A stretch of DNA of 19,328 nucleotides from an uncultured Atopobiaceae bacterium (GCA_944321005.1 CALUJT010000012.1:1-19328); one strand, 5' to 3'; positions 1-6,570 are shown, counted from the first letter of the stretch. Made by a program: numbers and translations. The notes: a model not told the origin generated them from the sequence alone.

Positions 1-1
1 C

Positions 2-77
2 GGGCGATTGGCGCAGCGGCTAGCGCAGGTGCCTTACACGCACAAGGTCGGCGGTTCGAACCCGTCATCGCCCACCA
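2..77 (+). tRNA. tRNA-Val (anticodon UAC)
   Basis: This is a complete 76-nt cloverleaf with an encoded CCA end (75-77). The 7-bp acceptor stem (2-8 with 67-73) is perfect. The D stem is GCGC/GCGC, and the T arm is GGCGG-TTCGAAC-CCGTC with one G-U pair. The anticodon loop CTTACAC (33-39) puts anticodon TAC at 35-37, which reads valine GUA/GUG codons. The outermost anticodon-stem pair (28 with 44) is a G-A mismatch, the only irregularity. The promoter must lie upstream of the window. Confidence 0.95.
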
Positions 78-87
78 GTGACAGCGC

Positions 88-112
88 GGCCCCGTCGCAT
101 TGCGGCGGGGCC
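88..112 (+). terminator. hairpin after tRNA-Val, before rph
   Basis: An 11-bp GC-rich stem (88-98 with 102-112, one G-U pair) closes a 3-base ATT loop and is followed by TCTTT. It fits a rho-independent terminator or attenuator between the tRNA and rph. The U tract is short and interrupted, so some read-through into rph is plausible. Confidence 0.6.
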
Positions 113-130
113 TCTTTGCAGGGAGGCACC

Positions 131-868
131 ATGGCAGACGTCGAGCTCGCGCGCTCCTTCGGACGCGCCGCCAACGAGATGCGCCCGGTCACGCTCACGC
201 CGGGCGTCATGAAGAACGCGGACGGCTCGTGTCTCGCCGAGTTCGGCGACACGCGCGTGCTCTGCTCGGCCACGGTGGAGGAGAGCGTCCCCGCGTGGCG
301 CAAGGGCACGCACGCCGGCTGGGTCACGGCCGAGTACGCGATGCTCCCCGCCTCCACCAACCGCCGCACCCCGCGCGAGTACCGCGGCCGCAAGGGCCGC
401 TCCATGGAGATCGAGCGGCTCATAGGGCGCAGCCTGCGCGCGGTCACCCGCCTCGACCGCCTGGGCGAGATTACCGTCACGCTCGACTGCGACGTCATCC
501 AGGCGGACGGCGGCACGCGCACGGCGTCCGTGACCGGCGCGTGGGTGGCGCTGCACGGGGCGCTCATGGGGCTCGTGGAGGCCGGCAAGCTGCCGCGCCT
601 CCCGCTCACGGGGCGCGTGGCGGCCGTCTCGGCCGGATTCGTGGGCGACCTTGCCCTGCTGGACCTCGACTACCCCGAGGACTCCCACGCCCAGGTGGAC
701 CTCAACCTCGTGGGCACGGGCGACGGGCGCATCGTGGAGGTCCAGGGCACGGGCGAGCGCACCACGCTCGACCGCGCGCAGCTCGACGAGCTGCTGGACC
801 TGGGGCAGGCCGGTGTCGCCCGGCTCGTGGAGCTCCAGGCGGACGTTACGGGATTTCGGCTTGCATAA
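131..868 (+). CDS. rph: ribonuclease PH
   Basis: The protein is 245 aa, the usual length for RNase PH. The enzyme is a phosphate-dependent 3'-to-5' exoribonuclease that trims the 3' ends of tRNA precursors; it works as a hexameric ring in the cytoplasm. A single RNase PH fold spans the protein. Visible family signatures are the arginine-rich stretch around GRKGRSMEIERLIGRS, GGTRT at 127-131 (phosphate-binding region), and the acidic cluster D178, D180 and D184 in DLDYPEDS, followed by VEVQGTGE. The ATG at 131 has GGGAGG seven to ten bases upstream; the open frame extends further back but into the tRNA. The last two codons and the TAA stop lie inside the left arm of a long palindromic repeat (861-930), which therefore shapes the C-terminus. 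rdgB follows, as in many Gram-positive bacteria. Confidence 0.96.
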   Translation: MADVELARSFGRAANEMRPVTLTPGVMKNADGSCLAEFGDTRVLCSATVEESVPAWRKGTHAGWVTAEYAMLPASTNRRTPREYRGRKGRSMEIERLIGRSLRAVTRLDRLGEITVTLDCDVIQADGGTRTASVTGAWVALHGALMGLVEAGKLPRLPLTGRVAAVSAGFVGDLALLDLDYPEDSHAQVDLNLVGTGDGRIVEVQGTGERTTLDRAQLDELLDLGQAGVARLVELQADVTGFRLA

Positions 869-930
869 AACGGGACGTGCCTGAAACGTGCAACTTTCTG
901 CACGTTTCAGGCACGTCCCGTTTTATGCAA
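861..930. repeat. 32-bp perfect palindrome, family A copy 1
   Basis: Positions 861-892 and 899-930 are perfect reverse complements (32 bp), separated by a 6-base loop ACTTTC. The element fills the rph-rdgB gap and includes the rph stop codon. A diverged copy with the loop in the opposite orientation (GAAAGT) lies at 4027-4095, so this is a dispersed palindromic repeat rather than a one-off terminator. In RNA it would form a very stable hairpin that could stop transcription or attract RNase III. No uridine tract follows. Confidence 0.9.
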
Positions 931-949
931 CTTCCAGGAGGGGAGAGGC

Positions 950-1573
950 ATGGCACAGGTTGACATCAAGACGCTGGACCCCGCGGCCACGGTGGTCGTG
1001 GCAACGGGCAACGCGCACAAGGTGGTGGAGATCGAGGCGATTCTCTCTCCGGTCATGCCGGGCGTCCGCTTTGTGGCCCTGGGAGAACTGGGGGACTTCC
1101 CCGACCCGGTGGAGGACGGGGAGACGTTCTTCGACAACGCCCTCATCAAGGCGCTCGCCGCGCAGGCCGAGACGGGCCTTCTCATGGCGGTCGCCGACGA
1201 CTCCGGCCTCTGCGTGGACGCCCTCGACGGCGCGCCCGGGATCTTCTCGGCGCGCTGGGCCGGCGAGCACGGCAACGACGCCGCCAACAACGAGAAGCTC
1301 ATGGAGCAGATGGCGGACGTCCCCGACGGAGCCCGCACGGCGCGCTTCCACTCGAGCGTGGTCCTCGTGCGCGGCGAAGAGGTCCTGCGCGGCGACGGCG
1401 ACTGCGAGGGCGTGGTGGGCCGCGTCCCCCGCGGCGACCACGGCTTTGGCTATGACCCGCTCTTCCTGCCGGATGAGACCCCGGGCAAGACCATGGCCGA
1501 GCTCACGCTGGACGAGAAGAACCTCATCTCGCACCGCTTCCACGCCCTCGAGGACCTCGCCGCGAAGCTGTAG
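950..1573 (+). CDS. rdgB: XTP/dITP pyrophosphatase (RdgB/HAM1 family)
   Basis: The protein is 207 aa, close to the family norm of about 200. This cytoplasmic enzyme hydrolyses non-canonical purine nucleoside triphosphates (XTP, dITP, ITP) to monophosphate plus pyrophosphate, keeping damaged bases out of DNA and RNA. Seen in the sequence: the nucleotide-binding start TGNAHK (residues 19-24), FFDNALIKA, the ADDSGLCVDAL block with D83 and D84, GIFSARWAG, GFGYDPLF and the closing SHRFHAL. The ATG at 950 has AGGAGGGG upstream. A palindromic repeat separates it from rph by about 80 bases, so the two genes may still share a transcript. Its stop is three bases before another long palindrome, which could end the transcript. 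Confidence 0.96.
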   Translation: MAQVDIKTLDPAATVVVATGNAHKVVEIEAILSPVMPGVRFVALGELGDFPDPVEDGETFFDNALIKALAAQAETGLLMAVADDSGLCVDALDGAPGIFSARWAGEHGNDAANNEKLMEQMADVPDGARTARFHSSVVLVRGEEVLRGDGDCEGVVGRVPRGDHGFGYDPLFLPDETPGKTMAELTLDEKNLISHRFHALEDLAAKL

Positions 1574-1575
1574 GC

Positions 1576-1682
1576 CGTCCCAAAAGGGGACCGTCCCAAA
1601 AGGGGACAGGAGCAAATTGGGACATTGACCGCATGTCCCAATTTGCTCCTGTCCCCTTTTGGGACGGTCCCCTTTTGGGACG
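1576..1682. repeat. 49-bp perfect palindrome with duplicated 16-mer, family B
   Basis: Positions 1576-1624 and 1634-1682 are perfect reverse complements (49 bp) around a 9-base loop TTGACCGCA. Each arm starts with two tandem copies of CGTCCCAAAAGGGGAC (1576-1591 and 1592-1607; mirrored at 1651-1666 and 1667-1682), followed by a unique part containing CAAATTGGGACA. Each 16-mer is itself nearly self-complementary. It begins three bases after the rdgB stop. It is not homologous along its length to the 861-930 element, although both contain GGGAC/GTCCC. Confidence 0.9.
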
Positions 1683-1986
1683 CCGCTGACTGCCCCCGTC
1701 AACATGTCACTCAAATCAGATACCTATGCGCCGTCGCGTCCCCGCCCGCGGCGATTTCGCGCCGCTCGCCCGAATGGGTGGTGAAACACAGATGAAATGA
1801 GGCAAGATTCAGAGGTGTCCGGGACGGTTTGCCTCGGGTCGCCGCGGACGGGCAGGGGCCTCGACACGGCGAGTCCTTCTCATAGCTTCTGGCGGCCTCG
1901 CCCTGGTGGTCGCAGTCACATTGGCCGCGGCCGATGGGGCCGCACGGCGGGCGGGGGAGCTCGCCGTTCTATGGAAAGGATGCATC
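1683..1986. other. nagB leader region, no gene recognised
   Basis: About 300 bases between the palindrome and nagB carry no convincing gene. Short open frames here lack ribosome binding sites and family resemblance. The region should hold the nagB promoter, but no well-spaced -35/-10 pair could be picked with confidence. A small hairpin, CGCGGCG/CGCCGC, lies near 1748-1767. Confidence 0.5.
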
Positions 1987-2721
1987 ATGAGAATCGTTCG
2001 CGCCAAGGATTACGACGACATGAGCCGCAAGGCTGGCAACATCATGGCCGCTCAGGTCGTTGCCAAGCCTGATTGCGTGCTCGGCCTCGCCACGGGCTCC
2101 ACGCCCATCGGCGCCTACAAGCGCCTCATCGAGGGCTACGAGGCCGGCGACATTGACTTCTCCCAGGTCAAGACCTACAACCTCGACGAGTATCGCGGCC
2201 TTCCCGGCGATCACGACCAGAGCTACCGCTACTTCATGAACGTGAACCTCTTCGATCACGTGAACATCGACAAGGCCAACACCCACGTGCCCGATGGCCT
2301 GGCCGACGACTACGAGGCCGCCTGCGCCGCCTATGACGAGGCCGTCGCCGCCGCCGGCTACCAGGACCTCCAGCTCCTGGGCATCGGCAACAACGGCCAC
2401 ATCGGCTTCAACGAGCCCGGCGACGCCTTCGTCAAGGGCACCCACTGCGTGGACCTCGCCGAGTCCACCATCCAGGCCAACAGCCGCCTCTTCGACAGCA
2501 TCGACGACGTGCCGCGCCAGGCCTACACCATGGGCATCGGCACCATCATGGCCGCCAAGATGGTCCTCGTGATGGCCAACGGCGAGGTCAAGGCCCAGGC
2601 CGTCCACGACATGATCTACGGCCCGATCACCCCGTCCTGCCAGGCGTCCATCCTGCAGCTCCACCCCAACGTGGTGGTCGTCGCCGACGAGGCCGCGCTC
2701 TCGCTCTGCCCGGCCGAGTAG
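1987..2721 (+). CDS. nagB: glucosamine-6-phosphate deaminase
   Basis: The protein is 244 aa, matching the short Gram-positive NagB form (the enterobacterial enzyme is about 266). It converts glucosamine-6-phosphate to fructose-6-phosphate and ammonia, the last step feeding amino sugars into glycolysis. Seen: VLGLATGSTPIGAY (phosphate-binding loop), YNLDEYRG with D67 and E68, and the active-site segment GIGNNGHIGFNEPG with N136, H138 and E143; H and E match the catalytic pair known in the family. GIGTIMAAK follows. The start is ATG 1987, eight bases after AAGGA; the frame runs further upstream but without family sequence. nagA is not adjacent, so nagB is probably a single-gene unit. It ends at a long hairpin and converges on the peptidase gene. 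Confidence 0.96.
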   Translation: MRIVRAKDYDDMSRKAGNIMAAQVVAKPDCVLGLATGSTPIGAYKRLIEGYEAGDIDFSQVKTYNLDEYRGLPGDHDQSYRYFMNVNLFDHVNIDKANTHVPDGLADDYEAACAAYDEAVAAAGYQDLQLLGIGNNGHIGFNEPGDAFVKGTHCVDLAESTIQANSRLFDSIDDVPRQAYTMGIGTIMAAKMVLVMANGEVKAQAVHDMIYGPITPSCQASILQLHPNVVVVADEAALSLCPAE

Positions 2722-2745
2722 CCCGGCGCACATAGCCCGAACGCA

Positions 2746-2779
2746 CGAGGGACGAGAAGAACGTTCTTCTCGCCCCTCG
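2746..2779 (+). terminator. hairpin downstream of nagB
   Basis: The 17-base arms 2746-2762 and 2763-2779 are reverse complements with one mismatch, meeting at AACGTT with no spacer. It lies 25 bases after the nagB stop. There is no uridine run behind it, so it may act as a factor-assisted terminator or mRNA-stabilising structure. Confidence 0.5.
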
Positions 2780-2804
2780 CACTGTCTCGTGATGTTGGCC
2801 GGTA

Positions 2805-2873
2805 GCATGCATTCTGCCTGGGCCTAGGCACATGGGCCCAGTTGGCAGCTCGCGCGTCGGGCAGAATGTATGT
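2805..2873. terminator. nested hairpin between convergent nagB and peptidase genes
   Basis: Outer arms 2805-2818 (GCATGCATTCTGCC) and 2860-2873 pair with two mismatches. An inner stem CTGGGCC/GGCCCAG (2818-2824 with 2835-2841) sits within. Its place between two converging genes suggests a bidirectional terminator, most likely for the reverse-strand peptidase gene that ends at 2907. Confidence 0.45.
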
Positions 2874-2906
2874 TAACGGGCTCCGGCGCCCGTGCCCGCA
2901 CGCACG

Positions 2907-3980
2907 CTACAGGACCGTGAGCCCCTTGGGGTAGCTGTTGAGCACCTCGCAGCCGTCCTCGGTTACGATGACCAGGTCCTCGATGCGCACGCCCATGTCA
3001 CCGGGCAGGTAGATGCCGGGCTCGATGGAGAAGCACTGGCCGGGGCGCACCGGCTCGTCGTGCGTGGCGGAGACGTCGCCCGGCTCGTGGTCCACGAGGC
3101 CGATCTGGTGGCCCAGGCGGTGATTGAAGGCCGGGCCCCAGCCCGCCTCCTCGATGACGCTGCGCGCCGCGCGGTCGATCTCCGCAAAGGTCACGCCGGG
3201 GCGCACGATCTTCTCGGCAGCCTCGTTCGCGCGCCTCACGGCCTCGTAGACCCTGCGCTGGTGCTCGATGGGCTCCGCCGTGAAGAAGGTGCGGGTCATG
3301 TCCGAGCAGTACCAGTCCTGCCTGCAGCCCACGTCAAAGAGGACCATGTCGCCCTGGGCAAACGCGGTGTCGTCAGGCTCGTGGTGCGGGTCCGCGGCGT
3401 TGGGGCCAAAGCTCACGATGGGGGAGAACGAGTGGCCCTCCGCCCCCAGTCGGCGGTACTCGCCGAGAAGCCCGTCGGCTATCTCGCGCTCCGTCACGCC
3501 GGGGCGCACCTGCTCCACGAGCCAGGCCATGGCGGCGTCGTTCGTGGCGGAGGCACGGCGCATGAGCTCCCTCTCGCGCGCGTCCTTGACGGAGCGCGCG
3601 TCGTCTACCACGTCGGACGCGAGGACAAAGCCCGCGGCGGCACGCGCCTCCATGAGCGGCACGAGCCAGCGCGCGGCGAGCTCCTTGTCCACGCCGAGCG
3701 GGCGGTCCGCCGCCGTCACGCCGGCAACCAGGGGCACGGGGTCGTCCGTGTCCGAGAAGCTCACCACGCGCGCCCCGCAGCCCGAGGCGTCGGGGAAGAG
3801 GCGGTTGGCAAAGAGCGTGGGCTCGCCCTCGGCGGGTACGTAGAGCGCGAGGAAGCGCTCGTAGGGCTCGGTGTAGTAGCCGCAGAGCCACCAGATGGAG
3901 AGCGGGTCCACAACGAGCGCCTGCTCGATGCCCCTTCTTGCCATGTTCTCCCTTACGCGCTCCAGACGTCTCTCGTCCAT
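2907..3980 (-). CDS. M24-family Xaa-Pro aminopeptidase/dipeptidase
   Basis: The protein is 357 aa, typical of PepQ/short PepP enzymes. It is a cytoplasmic dimetal 'pita-bread' peptidase that splits peptides at X-Pro bonds. An N-terminal creatinase-like domain (about 1-130) precedes the catalytic domain. All five expected metal ligands are present: D216 (FDVG), D227 (CSDMTRTF), H291 (LGHQIG), E320 (SIEPGIYL) and E334 (RIEDLV). The start ATG (3978-3980) follows GGAGGGAG; the frame extends upstream through a palindromic repeat, which is not family sequence. The gene stands alone, convergent with nagB and divergent from the Veg-like gene. A TACACT box lies at 4012-4017 on the reverse strand, but the palindrome occupies the place of its -35 box. 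PepP and PepQ activities cannot be separated from sequence alone. Confidence 0.93.
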   Translation of the reverse strand: MDERRLERVRENMARRGIEQALVVDPLSIWWLCGYYTEPYERFLALYVPAEGEPTLFANRLFPDASGCGARVVSFSDTDDPVPLVAGVTAADRPLGVDKELAARWLVPLMEARAAAGFVLASDVVDDARSVKDARERELMRRASATNDAAMAWLVEQVRPGVTEREIADGLLGEYRRLGAEGHSFSPIVSFGPNAADPHHEPDDTAFAQGDMVLFDVGCRQDWYCSDMTRTFFTAEPIEHQRRVYEAVRRANEAAEKIVRPGVTFAEIDRAARSVIEEAGWGPAFNHRLGHQIGLVDHEPGDVSATHDEPVRPGQCFSIEPGIYLPGDMGVRIEDLVIVTEDGCEVLNSYPKGLTVL

Positions 3981-4026
3981 GGGGCTCCCTCCTGTCGTCG
4001 TCTTCACGGGCAGTGTAGCACCCGCC

Positions 4027-4095
4027 TGCACAAAACGGGACGTGCCTGAAACGTGCAGAAAGTTGCACGAAACAGGCGCGTCCCATTTTGTGCAA
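4027..4095. repeat. imperfect palindrome, family A copy 2
   Basis: Arms of about 31 bases (4027-4057 and 4064-4094) flank the core GAAAGT, the reverse complement of the loop at 893-898. It shares the arm GGGACGTGCCTGAAACGTGCA with copy 1. The stem is diverged: a C-A mismatch, a T-G wobble and a three-base AAA/AAA clash, so this copy looks older or partly decayed. It lies in the divergent spacer between the peptidase and Veg-like genes. Confidence 0.85.
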
Positions 4096-4137
4096 CCTGC
4101 GCGACGTGTTCTTGGCGTGAGGGCGAGTTGATTGCGA

Positions 4138-4166
4138 TTGTTGTTGGAGTTGGGACGGACTATGAT
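4138..4166 (+). promoter_or_regulatory. putative promoter of the Veg-ispE unit
   Basis: TTGTTG (4138-4143) and TATGAT (4161-4166) are separated by 17 bases. The -10 matches consensus at five of six positions; the -35 is weaker. Transcription would start near 4173, giving a leader of about 45 bases before the Veg-like ATG. Confidence 0.55.
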
Positions 4167-4216
4167 GGAAATTCCCGACTTATGCACATTCCGCCCATAG
4201 GGCGTACGGAGGCATC

Positions 4217-4513
4217 ATGGAGAACGAGATTCCGCCCGTCAACCGGGTTGATGAGATTCGCGACGAGCTCGGTCGCCTCGAGGGCAAGCGCCTCAGGGTC
4301 AAGGCCAACATGGGCCGCTCCCGCATCGTGGAGCGCGCCGGCACGCTGGTGCACGCCCACCCTTCGCTCTTCGTCGTTGAGGTGGAGGAGCGCCGCGGCC
4401 GCACTTCTCGCCAGTCATACCAGTACGTGGACGTCCTCACCGGCACCGTGGAGCTCTACGACGCCGAGTCCGGCGAGCGGCTCTTCGACTTCGTCGAGCC
4501 CGTCGCCGAGTAG
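4217..4513 (+). CDS. veg: Veg family protein
   Basis: The protein is 98 aa. The core GKRLRVKANMGRSRIVERAGTLVHAHPSLFVVEV...QSYQYVDVLTGTVELYD matches the Veg family (DUF1021), whose Bacillus member stimulates biofilm formation by an indirect route; the molecular function is unclear. It is predicted to be a small cytoplasmic protein with an SH3-like beta fold (family knowledge) and shows no membrane segment. The ATG at 4217 follows GGAGG. It lies 9 bases before ispE, echoing the veg-to-ispE neighbourhood of Firmicutes, and probably shares that transcript. The short N-terminal lead and acidic C-terminal tail (RLFDFVEPVAE) go beyond the Bacillus protein. Confidence 0.88.
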   Translation: MENEIPPVNRVDEIRDELGRLEGKRLRVKANMGRSRIVERAGTLVHAHPSLFVVEVEERRGRTSRQSYQYVDVLTGTVELYDAESGERLFDFVEPVAE

Positions 4514-4522
4514 CGCCCCGCC

Positions 4523-5401
4523 GTGCCCTCCGCCAGGGTCGTGGAAACCCCCTGCAAGGTGAACCTCCACCTCGGCGTGCATGCCGAGAAGGACGCGCGG
4601 GGCTATCACCGCGTCGACTCGGTGATGGTGCCCGTGGCGCTCTATGACACCGTGAGCGTCTCCGAGGCGCCCGAGCTCGTCGTGAGCTTTGCCCCCGAGC
4701 TCGAGGTTCCCGCCGAGAAGACCGGCGTGTGGCGCGCGGCCACCCTCCTGGCGGAGGCCCTGGGCGTGGAGCCGCGCGTGCGCGTCGACGTGACCGCGAG
4801 GATTCCCGAGCGCGCGGGGCTGGGCGGCTCGTCGGCAGACGCCGGCGCGACCCTACGGGCGCTCGCCCATCTCTGGGGCGTGAGCCCGCTCGACCCGCGC
4901 GTGCTGGCGGTGGCCCGCCGCGTGGGTGCGGACGTCGCGTTCTTCCTCGACCCCAGGCCGTCGCTCTTCGCCGGTGCCGGTGACGTGCGGGTGCGGACCT
5001 TCCCCGCGCTCGAGGTGCCGCTCGCCCTAGTGATGCCGCAGGCTGGCGGCGGCTCCACCGTGGAGGCCTACGCGGAGTTCGACCGCACGGGCGTCGAGCC
5101 CGTGGGCCACGAGCCCATCTGTGCGGCGCTTGCCGCCGGCGACGTCGCCGCCGTTGCGACGCGCCTGCACAACAACCTCGGGCCCGTCGCGCGTGCCCTC
5201 TGCCCCGAGATCGAGATCGTGGAGACCTGGCTGCGCGCGCAGCCGGGCGTCCTCGCGGCACAGGTCACGGGCTCGGGCACGTGCTCCTTTGCCATCTGCG
5301 GGAGCGCGGCGGAGGCAGACGAGCTCGCGCGCCGCGCCCGGGAGTTTGGCTGGCGCGCCTGGTCCACAAAAACTGTTGGCTCGGAGGAAAAAGTCTGCTA
5401 G
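4523..5401 (+). CDS. ispE: 4-diphosphocytidyl-2-C-methyl-D-erythritol kinase
   Basis: The protein is 292 aa, normal for IspE. It phosphorylates CDP-ME with ATP, the fourth step of the MEP pathway to isoprenoid precursors, in the cytoplasm. GHMP-kinase marks are visible: the substrate-binding start PCKVNLHLG with K12, HRVDSVMVPV, the glycine-rich ATP loop GLGGSSADAG (99-108), GADVAFFLD with the probable catalytic Asp, and the late VTGSGTCSFAIC motif. The start is GTG 4523, nine bases after the Veg-like stop; coupled translation is likely since no strong ribosome site is seen. Its last bases contain the promoter for the following tRNA-Pro gene. The partner enzymes IspD and IspF lie 11 kb downstream in the same window. 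Confidence 0.95.
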   Translation: MPSARVVETPCKVNLHLGVHAEKDARGYHRVDSVMVPVALYDTVSVSEAPELVVSFAPELEVPAEKTGVWRAATLLAEALGVEPRVRVDVTARIPERAGLGGSSADAGATLRALAHLWGVSPLDPRVLAVARRVGADVAFFLDPRPSLFAGAGDVRVRTFPALEVPLALVMPQAGGGSTVEAYAEFDRTGVEPVGHEPICAALAAGDVAAVATRLHNNLGPVARALCPEIEIVETWLRAQPGVLAAQVTGSGTCSFAICGSAAEADELARRAREFGWRAWSTKTVGSEEKVC

Positions 5402-5404
5402 AAT
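5376..5404 (+). promoter_or_regulatory. promoter of tRNA-Pro inside the ispE 3' end
   Basis: TTGGCT (5376-5381), a 17-base spacer and TAGAAT (5399-5404) form a good sigma-70-type promoter. The -10 box covers the ispE stop codon, and the tRNA starts 13 bases further on. The -10 matches five of six and the -35 four of six consensus positions. Confidence 0.7.
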
Positions 5405-5416
5405 ACTCCCTCGCTA

Positions 5417-5493
<77 letters not shown>

Positions 5494-5503
5494 CGAATTC
5501 TTG

Positions 5504-5531
5504 GGGGTCGAGGGCTTTTGCCCCCGGCCCC
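5504..5531 (+). terminator. terminator of tRNA-Pro
   Basis: Arms 5504-5514 and 5521-5531 form an 11-bp stem with one mismatch and one G-U pair around loop CTTTTG, followed by TTTGCGTTT. It begins 11 bases after the tRNA. A TTG at 5518 in this hairpin opens the downstream reading frame, but it is not the likely start of that gene. Confidence 0.7.
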
Positions 5532-5556
5532 TTTGCGTTTGGAAAGGTGGGGCGCC

Positions 5557-6483
5557 GTGATTGAGATTGCCGACCTGCGCGACTGCCCGTCCTCCGGACG
5601 CCTCTACGGCGGGCGCGCCGGCCGCAAGGAGGGCATCCTGATCAACGGGGAGCCCTGGATCGCCAAGTACCCGCGCTCCACACGTGACCTCAAGGGACAC
5701 GGGCTGCCCTCGTACACGTCCTCGCCTCTCTCCGAGTATCTGGGCTCACACATCTATGCCCTTCTCGGCATCCCGGCGCACGAGACCCGACTGGGGTATC
5801 GCGACGGAAAGATCGTCTGCGCCTGCCGGGACTTCACGCACCCCAATCTCGTGCTCTACGAGTTCAGCAAGGTCAAGACGACGATGGATGACGACGCCTT
5901 TGAGGGCTTCCACGGGTCCCCCTCCGACGGAGAGGCCATCTATCTTTCCGACGTGCTGGCCACCATTGAGACGTCTTCCCTGCTCAAGAGCGTCGCGGGC
6001 GTTCGCGAGCGCTTCTGGGACATGTTCGTCGTCGACGCGCTCATCAAGAACCCCGACCGCAACAACGGCAACTGGGGCGTGCTCTGGGATGGCTCGAGCT
6101 ATGTCCTTGCCCCGGTGTACGACAACGGGAGCTCGCTCTTTAGCAAGCGGCGAGACTCTGTGATGGAGCGACGCTCTCATGACGAGAAGAACGTCGAGGA
6201 GGACGCGTTTGGCACAAACGTCTCCGCCTACCTCGTTCCCGGGGACGACGGGCGCCCGCACCACATCCACCCCTTCGACTACATGCGGGAGACGGGCAAT
6301 CCGGACCTCGCGGCAGCGATTCGTCGAGTTGTCGAGCGCATGGACCTTGATGCCGTCGAGGGGCTCTTTATGGAGGTGCCGGGCGAGGCGTATGGTTGGC
6401 GCCTCATGACCGAGGGCGCGCGCGACGCCCAGCTCGCCCTTATCCGCAGGCGCTTCGAGGAGGGGCTCGCGCCCCTGGCGTGA
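5557..6483 (+). CDS. HipA/CtkA-like protein kinase, orphan
   Basis: The protein is 308 aa from the GTG at 5557, which follows GGAAAGG by nine bases; an upstream TTG at 5518 lies inside the tRNA terminator and is less likely. It resembles the HipA-like Ser/Thr kinases of the CtkA type: glycine-rich GGRAGRKEGILING, candidate ATP-lysine K37 in WIAKYP, the catalytic-loop-like NPDRNNGNWG (D167, N172) and the metal-binding-like VYDNGSS (D189). The classical HipA N-terminal subdomain and a HipB-type antitoxin gene are absent; its neighbours are tRNA-Pro and a reverse-strand gene. No signal peptide or membrane segment is seen. It could be a toxin kinase, a regulator or a phage-defence kinase; the substrate is unknown. 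The kinase fold is fairly secure, the role is not. Confidence 0.78.
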   Translation: MIEIADLRDCPSSGRLYGGRAGRKEGILINGEPWIAKYPRSTRDLKGHGLPSYTSSPLSEYLGSHIYALLGIPAHETRLGYRDGKIVCACRDFTHPNLVLYEFSKVKTTMDDDAFEGFHGSPSDGEAIYLSDVLATIETSSLLKSVAGVRERFWDMFVVDALIKNPDRNNGNWGVLWDGSSYVLAPVYDNGSSLFSKRRDSVMERRSHDEKNVEEDAFGTNVSAYLVPGDDGRPHHIHPFDYMRETGNPDLAAAIRRVVERMDLDAVEGLFMEVPGEAYGWRLMTEGARDAQLALIRRRFEEGLAPLA

Positions 6484-6513
6484 AGGTGGCTGTCGGTGTC
6501 CCTGCGTTGTTGA

Positions 6514-6570
6514 TTTCGGGGCTGGGGCACGGATTCTGGCAGTGCCTAAATCCGCGCCCCAGCCGCGAAA
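6514..6570. repeat. 22-bp imperfect hairpin, possible bidirectional terminator
   Basis: Arms 6514-6535 and 6549-6570 pair with two mismatches around a 13-base loop (core GGCTGGGGC/GCCCCAGCC, ends TTTCG/CGAAA). It lies between convergent genes (HipA-like ending at 6483, HAD hydrolase ending at 6651), where a two-way terminator is expected. Confidence 0.6.

Noticed and set aside
1797..2072. Short forward open frame upstream of and overlapping the nagB start.
   Set aside because: It has no ribosome site, its translation is low-complexity Arg/Gly-rich, and it overlaps the nagB start in another frame.
2389..2418. NagB has Asn136 where the E. coli enzyme has catalytic Asp141.
   Set aside because: From memory, the short Gram-positive NagB enzymes commonly carry Asn here, and the His-Glu pair is intact, so this is not evidence of an inactive enzyme.
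2892..4049. Forward open frame of 385 codons opposite the Xaa-Pro peptidase gene.
   Set aside because: The reverse strand encodes a complete M24 enzyme with all five metal ligands, so the forward frame is a shadow.
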